64,000 bases of DNA from Spinellus fusiger (lineage: Eukaryota; Mucoromycota; Mucoromycetes; Mucorales; Phycomycetaceae), in contig JALLLS010000041.1 of the NCBI GenBank assembly GCA_025094145.1, positions 248,001-312,000 on the forward strand. The letters are read 5' to 3'. A program made the translations under genes and the position numbers. A model generated the notes under the pieces. The model was not told where the DNA came from. It ran no database searches and saw nothing but the letters and a program-made list of their open reading frames with translations. Of this stretch, positions 11,387-22,465 are shown piece by piece (position 1 is the stretch's first letter; the number at the start of each line of letters is the position of its first letter).

Positions 11387-14300
11387 ATGACAGCAGAGGC
11401 AATCGAAGCAGTGCTACGGTATGCTCATGTCCACAGATACTCCTGCGAACAAGTGAGTGGTCTGTTTCTATACTTGAAGGCTATCCTAGATAACCCCCTT
11501 TCTATACCTTGTTGGGACACTTATTCTTCTTCTTCTAGTGGGCTGTGCCTACACAGCAATGCTTCGAACGTGCCAATGATAATGACAGACTAGACAAAGA
11601 GCTGTGTGGTAGTGTATTGAAGCATACAAACGTTCTCACTCAAAGATTTCTTCTGTGATAATAGATATATTACTGAGCCAACTCTTCTCTCTGACACGTA
11701 TGACGGATCCCTTGCTGGAGTCCTACTTGACATTTGCCACCACCGGCCACCAAGATATGGCCCACCTCTTATCTTCCATCGACACTTCTCTCGACCCTGT
11801 TTTTATTTCTCCACAAGTGCTTTTGACTTGTCTCTCTCGCCATGTAGAAGCCACTGCCAGCAGAAACCCACAACAGTGGGCCTATTTCCTTCAACTGATG
11901 CCTGTTCTGCTTACCTCTCTGGACACCGAAAAAGCATTGGACACACTACAGCAAAAGCACTACAGCACCAATAACAGCGATGAACAAGACAATTGGGTGG
12001 ATGTCTTAGCAAAGGTATTCGTTATGTTCTCCCGCCTGATTGTCGTTGGGATGTGCCAGGAACCCCCGAGTGACAAGGACACCAAGCCAGAACATCGTTT
12101 GCTTCGATCTGCCTTTTCATTTCAAAGCCAAGGCAACACACAGCCAGGAGACACCTCTGCTCTTTGGGGTGGGAATGGCATGGCATCACAGAACTCAGTC
12201 TTTGATCCTGAGGCTACCCTTGAGTTTGATACTTTTGAACAAGAAGAGGAACCATTGGAGACAAAACCAGAACATGTCTCTGATGAAAAGACAGAAACAC
12301 TGAATGCCATTAAAGCAGCAGGAATTATGATTGATTTAATAGAGAAGAAGAGTGCTAAGCGGTTGTTTGAAGTGTACCGACAAAGAAAGGTACATGAAGA
12401 TGATAAAGGTAAAAAGAGAATAAATTATATAAATTATATAAAATAAACGGGGGAGAAGGTGTGTATGATCTATACCAATGAGGTTGCTAATGGGTTAAAA
12501 AGAAGAAGAGGAGGAGCCTTGGTCTACCTGTCAAAGAATCCTCGCTGTGTGTGCAAATGAGAAAAAGCTTACCGCTTCATCAGACGGCCACCAAGAGATA
12601 CAGAAGCTTCTGTTATTGATTGACAGATTAAAGGACAGTGATCTGGAAAAAAAAATGGCAGTGCATATGAAGTACCATGAGTTGGAGGATGAGGGAACAG
12701 CAAGAGCTATGCCAAGCGCAGGCCTTATGGGAATCCTATACCATATAGTAAGTGTCTATAGATATCATGGTTCATTCTTTACTTGGCCCAATGTACTTAG
12801 CTTATGGATGATAGGTGCAGATACGGCCTACACTTGATGACAAGGTTATTGTGGATCATTTGGTGAAGCTACAAGCTATTAAGGTAGGTTGTTGATAGGT
12901 AGAATAGGAGTGTACTTATCTCTACAGGGGTCTTTTGATGAGTCCTTTTACCATGAGCTGTGGTTTGCAGCACTCACTGGATTAAGAGAAGCCTCCTTTG
13001 AAACATGCTGCCAAAGACAACCCTCAGAGAATCCCATATCAGAGGAGGGCAGGAGTCATAAAAATGAGTGTAGTATTGCTATCATTACCAACCGACTATT
13101 ATGGAAGAATTTAGTGTTAGTTAAGGTAATGTAAGTCTGTTACTGCAAATAAGAAGAATGCTTATACATACCTCATTACCACAGCTGCCTCATCTGATAC
13201 AACTACTCCAAGCCCATTATGCTTCCAATAAGAAATCCTCTGCAAAGAGACATCGTATAGATGAGAATGAGGTAAGTAGAGCCTTATAATAACTAGTCGT
13301 ATAAACTTGTCTATGGTAGTTGAATGCACTGGAATCTTCTCTATTAGAGCTCAAGGCATTCACTGGACTATTGAATGCATGCAGCCAGCCAGCCTGTTGT
13401 TCAGATGCTTCTTCTCATGCCTACCAACAGAATAACAGAAATCCTTATGGGGAGATGGACCCTCTGGACACGTATGGACAGTTGCGTGGATCCACAACAA
13501 AATTTGCTTCTAGTGTTGCAAAGGCACTCGAGGCTGTCAGTACTGAAAGCATCTTCTTGAGTATTGTTAATGTCTGTGAAGGTTATGGACTTGTCAGACC
13601 TACTATTGCTAAAATGTTGACCCAACCTTCCACCAAAGACAGCCTTATCAACTGCGATTCTCTTGATATTGATCTTCTTGATATTGACCAACATGACGAT
13701 AATGACTGGGATTTGGAGATGGAAGACACTAAACAGAACAATTACCAAATAATACAACAGGCAAGTCAATCCACTTGGCATATCTTTTTTTTTTAATTCT
13801 TCTATAGAATATAGAGCGACGTATTATGGCCATTGATATTGACTCTAGTCAAGTAGCCCTTGAAGGGATATTGAAAGTTGCTCTTTCTTCACTTACTCAC
13901 TTTAAAAGAGTCATTAGCTTCTTTATTCAGGTAAATAGTGGTTGGCTATTCTATTGGCATTGACTCTTTTATATCTATAGTTACTTCATGAAAAAACGGC
14001 AGCAGGAAATATCAGCGTCATGGCAAATATCTGTGGTGCATTATGTGCCTATCCATGGTCTATTGATCTTATTATCCAACTCTATTCTCCACGCTATCTT
14101 ATGGAGCCCCTTGAAGAATTCTGTAACCAATGGTCTCCTAACAGTGACATGTTTATTAGCATGAATTGCTTGAGTGATGATCTGCCTACAGTCCAATCTG
14201 CCTATAGCCATTTTGGTACTGTGTGGTCCTTTATGTCGTATGTGGTGGATAGGTTTAATGTAAGCTGATTTTTCCATTAGACTCAGAAAAATAACTTTTT

Positions 14301-15735
14301 TCTTTTTATAAAAAAAAAAGCTCTATCGAGATATCAACTGTGTTTTCCATATCCCCCACGGATTCACATACCAGTTCTTCTATCAAGACACTCTACTCTA
14401 TGACATTCATAGCCACGACAAGGAAATGGAGTCGTGGATAGGTCAATGGTGGCAGGTCCTAGAGAAAGACAATATATCGGATGAATTACTAAAGTAAGCA
14501 TCTCTCTCTCTCTCTATCTCTCTCTCTCTTCTCTTATCCAACTTGCTGGCACCTACTCACGCCATCATAGAGCCACTGGACCCCAACGATTATTGAAGAT
14601 GGCGCCAAGTCTTATGCGAAGAGCCATGACTGCCTACGACCATAACGAGATCCAGAAAAGTGCACTGATAGACATCCTTTCTATCTTCCAGATGCCATGG
14701 ATGCAGTTGACCCTTCTTCCGTCTCTCAAGATGCTCTGTGAAGAACTGACAGAGCCCAATTATCCTGCGGCTGTACTATGCTTACACCAGCTCTTAGTAA
14801 AAGGAGATTTTAATCCATTGCTGATGCATCAGTGTAGAGGATACATCACAGGTTCTTTGGCTGGCCTACAAGAACAAATCAACCAGCCTAATAAGAACTT
14901 ATCATTAGAAGAAACTGAGTTACTAGCCCATATGATAATAATCCAGGATCATATCAAGACCACGACCCATACAGAGAGTTCAAATCTATTGATTGCAGAA
15001 ACCGTGACTACACGGGTCACTCGACACACACTGTTTGCTAAAGCACAGGCCATGTTCCGATATATTGTCAAGGGAGGAAGATCCATGTTTGTAAAGGACA
15101 TGGAGGAGGACGCAAGTGCTTTGTGGGATAAAACACACTTGCCCAAGCAAAGGATATCGAATTATTTGGACATGGTGATGTTTCAAACTGCTCTTGAGAT
15201 GGGAGGTCCCAAGAACTTCCTTCATATGATTGTTCAAGAAGTCCTTGAGGCAGGGAAGAGTGGTGGTGCAGTAAGAGCAGGTAGGAGCACACCAAATAAC
15301 AAGACCCCGTGTATTCTCATCCTTCTTTCCTTTCTAGCTGAGCTTGGTTCTTGTCTTATTGCTGTTCCCTTGACACTCTACCACCATGGCCACAACAACT
15401 GTGTGCATTTGCTACAGTGTCTGTTACAAGATGTTCTCCCTTCTTCTCTCAAGCGCTGTGCCAATGACTACGGATCCTTCTTTCAGGGACAGACCATGGG
15501 TGTATTTATCAGTGATTGTTTAGTATTAGTGATGAATAAGCCTTCCATGGAGCCATCTGTGGTTACCCTGGGTCAGCACTTCTTCTCCAATGTAACTGAT
15601 AGTGATACCAGTGAGAATCCCGGAGTTGTTTGGGATAAGCAGCTGATGAAAAGTGCTGTTGGAAGAGGATTTGTCAAAGGCTTAATGAGCAACTCTTCTA
15701 TCCACAGTGTTTGGCCGGAAGCGTTTATTTATTAA
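11387..15735 (+). CDS. MED5: Mediator complex subunit 5
   Basis: Twelve-exon model: join(11387..11452,11539..11608,11665..12408,12503..12747,12821..12883,12928..13125,13185..13271,13320..13760,13808..13930,13981..14259,14321..14493,14571..15735), about 1217 residues, all phases consistent. Family hallmarks are LLWKNLVLVKLPHLI, ANICGALCAYPWSIDLI, and the C-terminal RLLKMAPSLMRRA followed by a LLPSLKML block. Med5 (yeast Nut1) is a tail-module subunit of Mediator and relays activator signals to RNA polymerase II. Intron 8 is of the rare GC-AG class. The gene is divergent from a LINE whose 5' end is about 130 bp upstream, so the LINE may have replaced native promoter sequence. The subunit call rests on remembered family blocks, not on a search. 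Confidence 0.8.
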
Positions 15736-16661
15736 TTACGTGCAGGTTGATCGGGGATCCTTCCTGGTGTGTGTATGTGTATGTATGTGTGTGTATGTGT
15801 GTATGTGTGTGCGTTATTGTACAGCCAAAGAATCATTACATCAGATAAAGACCGGATTTCTCGGGATAAATACATTTTAAAGCTATTTTTTTTACTGATC
15901 GACTATTGTTATTGTTATTGTATTTTTTCTTTCTTTCTTTCTCTCTTGTTCCTTGAAAGATACTTCTTTTAATAGATAAAATATACATTTATCATGTGAG
16001 TAGTAAAAGAAAGAGCGACACTGGGAGATGTAGATTGACAGTGCAAGCGCATAGAATAGTTACTATTGTTATTGTTAAGTCATAATACACTCTACAGTCT
16101 TTCTACTCTCAATTGACAAGCTTCCCAAGACCTTTTTATTTTCTTTAAAAGAAATGAGGGAATCTCATTGTTTTGTTTTTGTTTTTTGTTTTGTTTTATT
16201 GCTATGTACGTCAATGATGCTTTCTCTCCCATCATAATTAAAAGGTTATTCCAGTACTAATTTCGAAAAAAATAATAGTAAAAAAGTGATCCATTGAAGA
16301 TAGAAAGACTGTATTTCTACCTTAATTCAAGGTTCTTTCTATGGTTAGAAAACTATAACTATAAATAAGACTAAAAAAAAAACAAGTGTGTTTTGTTGAA
16401 TTAAAGAAATCTACTTCTCAAAGTTATGTGCTTATGAATTAAGGCTACTCACATATTTTTCATACGCTACAAGGATCTATGTTATACGACACTATTCTCT
16501 AGGTAAATTCAGAGATGACCTTTTCCTCTCTTGCTTCAGTTCCTACTGTTTATGCTATTCTACATTACACAACTATGGTATTAATGTAATAGGTTCTCCT
16601 GTGATAGGTGTCTAGGCCTCCCTATTTCCAACACTATGATGCAGTGTTTGATCTAGTAACA
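15736..16661. other. intergenic, low-complexity patches
   Basis: A GT-rich run (about 15765-15812) lies just after the Med5 stop and TTTTG runs lie near 16170-16200. No gene recognised. Confidence 0.55.
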
Positions 16662-17400
16662 TTATTTTGATCGTTTTAAACATTCCCTTCGACACGGGAA
16701 TCTTTCAAAGACCTGAAGGTTCCTGAGTAGGTCATGATGAGTCGACAATCCAGCATAGTCAATAATAGCAAGACAAACACTTCTAGAGGACTTTATCTTG
16801 GTTATTAGATCTCGAGCATTACCAAAGCAATCTTCAAAAGCATGCCTTGTTGCAGCCCCATCCCACTCAGCAATCAGATCATTGGTAGAAGTGTTCAAGA
16901 TGTAGACACATACAAAAGCTTGATCTTCAACTTGTACACCTAGTTTTATTGTTGGGAAATAGGGACAGTCTTAGCTCTGTTGAGGACTCACTCTAGTGGA
17001 CTCTACGTACAACTACATTAGATATAAAAGTCACCTCTGAGACATGGGTTAAGAAAATGTATATAAGATAGCAACTAAGCTAGACATTTGCATCTTTCAC
17101 AAATATACCTTTCTATTAATTACCCTCCCTTTTGCTTCTGGGTTTCTAACTCTCTCTCTCAATTGAGTTATGGATAAGAGCATTCTCCATGAAATGATAA
17201 TGCCTTGTCACTATTCCCATGTTCTAATCATCATTCACACGTCCTAAATTTCTCTTCTTTGACCAAGCCCATTCTCTGTTTCAAATTAATGTGAGAATCT
17301 GATTCATCAAGAAAGGCATAGTTTGTTGTAAAGTCTAGATTAGTTTGCTACCACTTCTGGACCCAACTGTGCTCTTGCTGATAATATATTTATATATCTA
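16662..17400 (-). pseudogene. decayed IS630/Tc1-like transposase with unknown ORF
   Basis: Minus-strand translation near 17310-17240 gives LDFTTNYAFLDESDSHINLKQ in one reading, close to the first-aspartate block of IS630/Tc1 transposases (xFIDExxFxINL). Downstream (about 16975-16662) a 97-codon stop-free stretch ends NLQVFERFPCRRECLKRSK. I do not recognise this as part of the DDE fold, and the expected second and third catalytic blocks were not found. The region is either one rearranged element or two relics side by side. Confidence 0.5.
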
Positions 17401-18340
17401 TCTCACTATTTCTCTCCACACACTGGAACTGTGTCTTTTGAATGGATAGATTACACTGAGTTGGCATGAAGTTATAAACAATACTACAAGAAACATTAAA
17501 ATCTAGCAAGCTTTACAATCTATGTCTGACTATTTTTGTTAAAACAGTAAAAGGTTTCTTCATCAATGTAACCTTTTTTTTTTTTAAAAAAAAAAAAAAC
17601 GTATGCACCTCCCTAAGAATATGGCGTCGACCTGATATTTTCTTCTAAAAAAAAGCTTTTTGGAATCTTAATAATAATACCTGATCTCATCTCTGGGCAG
17701 CTCAGATATGAATATCTGTAGAATATGCTGTAAATCTAAAAGAGAAAATTAACAAAGAACTATCGCTTTGATTTATATAAAAATAGAAATAAGAAATGCC
17801 AAGAGTTGCTATATGACAATGACTAAGCGATAAGTAGAAGGAAGAAAACAAAGGTCTATCCAATATGAATATCACTTTATTTCTGGATCAGGCGACATCA
17901 TTGTTGGAGACACCGATTCTTTGCGCAATGTCAAATTCAAAAACAGCTACTTTATATTTTGAAATGACTGTATATCCACAAAGGAAAAATAAAAAAGAAA
18001 AGCAGAGGGTTAGGATATATTGGTTTATTTTCCAAATACCTTACGCATCTGATGTATTATCTTGCGTATTTAATCTTCAGGTTTGCGTAGAACATCAAAT
18101 AAAAAAAAGAGAAAAGCTCTGTATATTTACTGTTTCTCTTTTTCTTTTCTATCTTTACCAAAGATCCAATGCTATTCATAGTACTCTTTAATAAAGAGGT
18201 AGATCAAGAGCCAAAGTATCTATCGAGAACTTTTAGTAAAGAGAAAAAAAAAGAAAACAGTAAGAATATACAGAGTTTCTTAATGCTATACCCAAACCTG
18301 AAAATTTAATGTGCAAAAAGAAAAATGGGAGGACAAAAAA
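17401..18340. other. intergenic region upstream of GATA gene
   Basis: Mostly AT-rich. A T12/A14 perfect dyad sits at 17574-17599. A 108-codon ORF at 17865-18191 has no recognisable features and is probably chance. Confidence 0.5.
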
Positions 18341-18351
18341 ATAAAATAAAA

Positions 18352-18360
18352 ATCAGATAC
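18352..18360 (+). promoter_or_regulatory. near-consensus iron GATA box
   Basis: ATCAGATAC, one base away from the ATCWGATAA consensus described for SREA-type iron repressors. It is 166 bp upstream of the GATA gene start codon. Confidence 0.35.
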
Positions 18361-18390
18361 GCAAATCGTTTGGAAAAAAAAACCCTATAG

Positions 18391-18399
18391 ATCAGATAA
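18391..18399 (+). promoter_or_regulatory. ATCWGATAA iron-regulator box
   Basis: ATCAGATAA, an exact match to the extended GATA site bound by SREA-type fungal iron repressors. It lies 127 bp upstream of the start codon of the SREA-type gene itself, consistent with autoregulation (inference). Confidence 0.5.
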
Positions 18400-18509
18400 T
18401 CGATGGCGGAGTAGAAAAAGTCCGCTGAATGCGATAGACGGACACTTTTTTATATCTAATTCTGCCCATCTCTCCATTGGTTTTATACTCCGAAAATAGA
18501 GAGGCTGCT

Positions 18510-18518
18510 TTATCTGAT
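18510..18518 (-). promoter_or_regulatory. ATCWGATAA iron-regulator box, inverted
   Basis: The reverse complement reads ATCAGATAA, a second exact match, ending 7 bp before the ATG at 18526. It is in the 5' leader if that ATG is used, or about 40 bp upstream if the in-frame ATG at 18559 is the true start. Confidence 0.5.
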
Positions 18519-18525
18519 CATAGAA

Positions 18526-19962
18526 ATGTCAAACCAGTCTTTATTTTATCTTTTGACCATGACACTCGTCAAACCCTGCCCATTTCCAATTACTCCTTGC
18601 ACAGAGACAGCCTGTGATGAAAAGACGAAAAAAAAGTCCAAGGATGCCATCAACGGCACTGTCTCTGCCACACTCTGCACCAACTGCGGGACTACTACCA
18701 CTCCTCTTTGGCGTAGGGCACCCAACGGAGACACCATCTGCAATGCCTGTGGACTGTACCTCAAGGCACGCAATACCTTCCGACCTGTGACGATGAAAAA
18801 GACAACAGCAAAGAAGGATGAGTGCAGTAGTGCTACGAACGGAGGGTCCTGTCCAGGAGGAGGTCGGTGTGATGGTACAGGGGGGTCTGCATCGTGTGCA
18901 GGCTGTCCTGCCTACAACCAACAGCAGGTCAACAAACAGACGTTCATGTGTGCCAACTGCCGCACAACAACCACTCCACTGTGGAGAAGGGATGAGGCAG
19001 GAAATACAATCTGTAATGCCTGTGGTCTCTATTATAAATTACACAATGTCCACCGACCTGTCAGCATGAAGCGCAGTGTGATTAAACGAAGGAAAAGAAT
19101 TGCCGTGAATGAAATACTCAGTGATGAAGAAACAGAAGAGTCGTTGTCAGATGCCTTTTATTCTCACCATGCATGTTCAACAGCAGAAGAAGCCCACAGA
19201 ACAGACAAACGTCCAAGGACAGCCACTATGAAAGTTGTGGTAAAAGACATGCCTAAAGCCACAGCCATAGCCACAGCTACAGCCACTCATTCTACAGCCA
19301 ACAGCTGTTGTGTGCCTGCTATTGAGGACTACATCCTCCCAAAGAGAAAGATGCTAGTCAAGCCAATCACACCTCCTCCAGAATCCCCCTTGGTTACGAT
19401 CCACCAAGACAGGTATATGAAATCGTGGGAGGCTCAGGACAGTTGCTCCACACTAAGTAGCAGTCCCAAAACACCCACTCTGCAGTCACGTTACCTACCT
19501 CTTCCTCTCTCGGAAGGCACTCCACAAGAGCCCTCCTTTTCTTTCTCTTCTTACTATGAAGATAGCCACACCATGACCCTCCCTCCCATGGTCTATGATC
19601 GTCAGCCTGTCCGCCTAGAATCCTTCTTCACTCGCCGCTTCTCCTCTTCCTCTGCCTCTTCCTATTCACTACCACCCATTGCCCATTCGCCCTATTCTTC
19701 TTCCCACCCGTCCCACCCTTCAGACTCTCCTCCTCCTACCTCCCTGCGCCTTCCCTCTCTCACCACCGCCACACCCTCCTCACCCTCCTCCTCCTCCTCA
19801 CAAACACGTGCCTACAGTCCAAGTGAGCCTGAGTTTGATCATTTGATAGACAGGCTCAATACGATCCGAAAACAGGCAAAGCAGGAACACACTCAGGCAC
19901 TCTCCCAACTGAGCCAAATGCTGTCTACTATTGTATCCCAAGCAGAGTCCATTGTACACTAA
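18526..19962 (+). CDS. SREA/Fep1-type iron-responsive GATA factor
   Basis: Single-exon ORF, 478 residues. There are two GATA zinc fingers of form C-x2-C-x17-C-x2-C, with Cys51/54/72/75 and Cys142/145/163/166. The linker between them has cysteines 109, 115, 124 and 127 in the C-x5-C-x8-C-x2-C pattern. Two fingers with this cysteine-rich linker define the fungal iron repressors (SreA, Urbs1, Sfu1, Fep1), which silence siderophore and reductive iron-uptake genes when iron is sufficient. A basic KRSVIKRRKRIA segment after finger 2 may be a nuclear signal. The C terminus (about 440-475) looks like a coiled coil, as used for dimerisation in Fep1. A long Ser/Pro-rich stretch precedes it. An alternative start is Met12. 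Two perfect iron boxes lie upstream. Confidence 0.88.
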   Translation: MSNQSLFYLLTMTLVKPCPFPITPCTETACDEKTKKKSKDAINGTVSATLCTNCGTTTTPLWRRAPNGDTICNACGLYLKARNTFRPVTMKKTTAKKDECSSATNGGSCPGGGRCDGTGGSASCAGCPAYNQQQVNKQTFMCANCRTTTTPLWRRDEAGNTICNACGLYYKLHNVHRPVSMKRSVIKRRKRIAVNEILSDEETEESLSDAFYSHHACSTAEEAHRTDKRPRTATMKVVVKDMPKATAIATATATHSTANSCCVPAIEDYILPKRKMLVKPITPPPESPLVTIHQDRYMKSWEAQDSCSTLSSSPKTPTLQSRYLPLPLSEGTPQEPSFSFSSYYEDSHTMTLPPMVYDRQPVRLESFFTRRFSSSSASSYSLPPIAHSPYSSSHPSHPSDSPPPTSLRLPSLTTATPSSPSSSSSQTRAYSPSEPEFDHLIDRLNTIRKQAKQEHTQALSQLSQMLSTIVSQAESIVH

Positions 19963-20055
19963 CTAGAACTAGGCCATGTTGTTGTTGTTGTTGTGAATGC
20001 AAAGTGTATATAAATATAATAAGAAATATAAAATATCTCCCTCTCTCACACTTTC

Positions 20056-20110
20056 CATCCTATTCCATCCTATTCCATCCTATTCCATTCCATTCCATCC
20101 TATTCTACAC
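20056..20110. repeat. CCTATTCCAT tandem repeat
   Basis: About five imperfect copies of a 10-nt unit between the convergent GATA and importin genes. Confidence 0.8.
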
Positions 20111-20215
20111 TATCAAATACAAGCATCAATATCAATGGATATGTTATTTTCTTTATGTAGATAAGATACACAGTAGTAGTAGTAGTAATAGTATCGGTGG
20201 TGTCTTCTGTCTCTC

Positions 20216-22007
20216 TTATTGTCCAAAGTTAAAGCCTCCCTGGGGTGCTCCCATATGTTGATAAGAGAACTGTCCATTGCTCATGTCTGCCATATCACTA
20301 GGAATGTCCTCTTCCTCCTCTACACTAAAGAACTTATCAATCAAATGATAGGCCTTTTTGTAAATCTCAGCATTGTTGTGGGTCTGCAGAGAGTGGATGT
20401 AATCGATACCACCACACTCCTCAATCACCAGTGCATAAGGATTCAATCCATCCAATGTGTTGGCTTTCTCCATATCGCCTGCCTTGAGAATATTGTCCAA
20501 ACCATCCAATGCCACCAATGTGATCTTATTGTCCATGGCAGTAAGAATATCACACAGAGGCTTAACACATCCACTCTGCACCAAGTATTTAATCTGCTCA
20601 GGTCGATTCAATCCTCCCGAGGTAGCATTGCAAATAGCCCAGCATGCCTCCTTTCTTGTCTTGAAGTCTCCATAGGCAAGAATCTGAATCAAAGGCTGGA
20701 TAATGCCAGCATCAATGACAGCTTGGATTTGTGCTGTGTTACCAGCTGTGATGTTGGAGATGGTCCAACAGGCTTCTTTGCGGATTCCCTCCTTGGGACT
20801 GGCAAGGAGATGGAGAAGAGAGTTAATGGCACCACAGTTGATAATGACTTGTGTCTGGTTGTCATCGCCTGTGACAATGTTACCGACAGAACGGAGGGCG
20901 GGGGTTTGTACAGTGGTGGAGGGGTGGCTCAACAGTTCAATCAAGTGTCCACACACACCAGAGTTAACGACTGCCTGGATGCGTTCATTGGAGCCATCTG
21001 AAAGATAAGAAATGGCCCAGCAAGTGTCCACCAAGACCTCGTTGTCCTCAGAGGTGATCAGTGTAGCCAGTGCCGACAAAGCAGGTTCAATCTATGAATG
21101 GGATAGCCAGAGGATCAGAATAGGTGCTTTTGTCGATTCTGTTTCTGTTTCTGTTTCTGTTTCTGTTTCTGTTTCTATACAACACTTACCAGGCTCCAGT
21201 TAGGCTGAGGATTCTTACCACGACAAAAGTTAGAAAGTGTCCATGTGGCATTTCTGATCATGGACATCTTCTCATTGCCTTGAAAGATCTGGAGAAGAGG
21301 AGGCAGTGCCTGGGCCTGTAGAACAAAGTCACGGCAGCGAGGACTATCTCCTGCAATGTTACCCAAGGCCCATACAGCCTGCTCCTTCACATCCATCTGG
21401 GGACTGCTAAGGAGTTTGACAAAGTAAGGCACTGCGCCTGATTCAATGACGATTTGTGTTTGGTGGGAGGAGCCAGAGGCAATGTTAGTGAGAGCCCAGG
21501 CAGCCTCAAACTAGTGTATAGAGAGAGTGAGCAGGGGCACATTGGCAAGTACAATAAATAGCATTACTTGAAGGTTGCTGTTTTCAGAGCACAAGAACTC
21601 AACAAAGCGAGGCACTACACCACATGCAATGACTTGTTCAATGGGAGGATTTTTCTCTCTGGACAAGAGTTTTCTGAACTGACTGGTGGCCTGGAGAGCA
21701 GCCTCGATATCAGTGGAGAAGACACCCTGTACCATGGCAGGCATGGCGTCTATAAGCTAGAGAGTATTAAGCATGTGCCGTATCAGAACCACCTTACTTG
21801 AGCATCGAGAGTGGTGATGTCTATTTCATCTTCAGACTCGTCTTCGAGAGATTCTGCGTTGAAGTTTCTACGCTTGGCTAAATTCTCTTCTTTCTTTTGC
21901 TTTCTGATCTCTATTTGGGCGGTCTCCCTTCTGCGTCTCACTTCCTCAGGCTTAAAATGGCTGCGAGCCTTGAAGGTGCTACGGCGTGTCTCCGATGTTG
22001 GATCCAT
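20216..22007 (-). CDS. SRP1: importin subunit alpha (karyopherin alpha)
   Basis: Four-exon model: complement(join(20216..21091,21190..21510,21568..21756,21798..22007)), 531 residues, the usual length. The N terminus is an importin-beta-binding domain rich in Arg/Lys ([18 protein letters not shown], then NLAKRRN). Armadillo repeats follow, recognisable by [54 protein letters not shown] and [11 protein letters not shown]. It ends in an acidic EEEEDIP segment and a Gly/Gln tail. It carries classical NLS cargo into the nucleus with importin beta. The start at 22007 is preferred because [13 protein letters not shown] aligns with family N termini; an upstream in-frame ATG exists. Intron 3 holds seven TTTCTG repeats. 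Confidence 0.97.
21135..21176. repeat. TTTCTG microsatellite in importin intron
   Basis: Seven tandem TTTCTG units within the third intron of the importin alpha gene. Confidence 0.85.
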
Positions 22008-22349
22008 GTGTAAAAGGAAAGAAGAAAGAAAGAAAATAAAAAGCGCGTCCAAATACAACTGGGATTTAAAATGACAGCGACGTCATTGATTTGAGGAGTG
22101 CTTTACTCATTCGAAAAAAAGAAAAAAAAAGAAAAAAAGAAAAAGAGGTGAGATGTATTTTTCAGTTACTTATCAAGTGGGTTATTATCAAGTGGGTTAC
22201 TTATCAAGTGGGTTATTATCACTGTTATCAGCATCTATCCATGGTCATGAAGAAGAACAATGGATATAATAGCTACCACTCTACTCAATCCTTTACATGC
22301 ATAGATAGGACGGCAGATAGCCCTTCTTTTGATATCTTTTTGATATCTA

Positions 22350-22465
22350 TCTGCCTATTTTCTATTTTCTATTTTCTATTTTCTATTTTCTATTTTCTAT
22401 TTTCTATGTACTGTACTGTACTGTACTGTATTTTATTTTATTTTATTTTATTTTATTTTATTTTA
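22350..22465. repeat. three abutting microsatellites
   Basis: A TTTCTA run, then a TACTG run, then a TTTTA run, directly abutting and ending at the stop codon of the E2 gene. They would all lie in its 3' UTR. Confidence 0.85.

Noticed and set aside
17574..17599. T12/A14 dyad as a terminator
   Set aside because: No gene on either strand ends there, and homopolymer dyads of this type are common in AT-rich DNA.
17865..18191. Plus-strand 108-codon ORF
   Set aside because: AT-rich, lysine and hydrophobic low-complexity translation with no start context or motif; probably chance.
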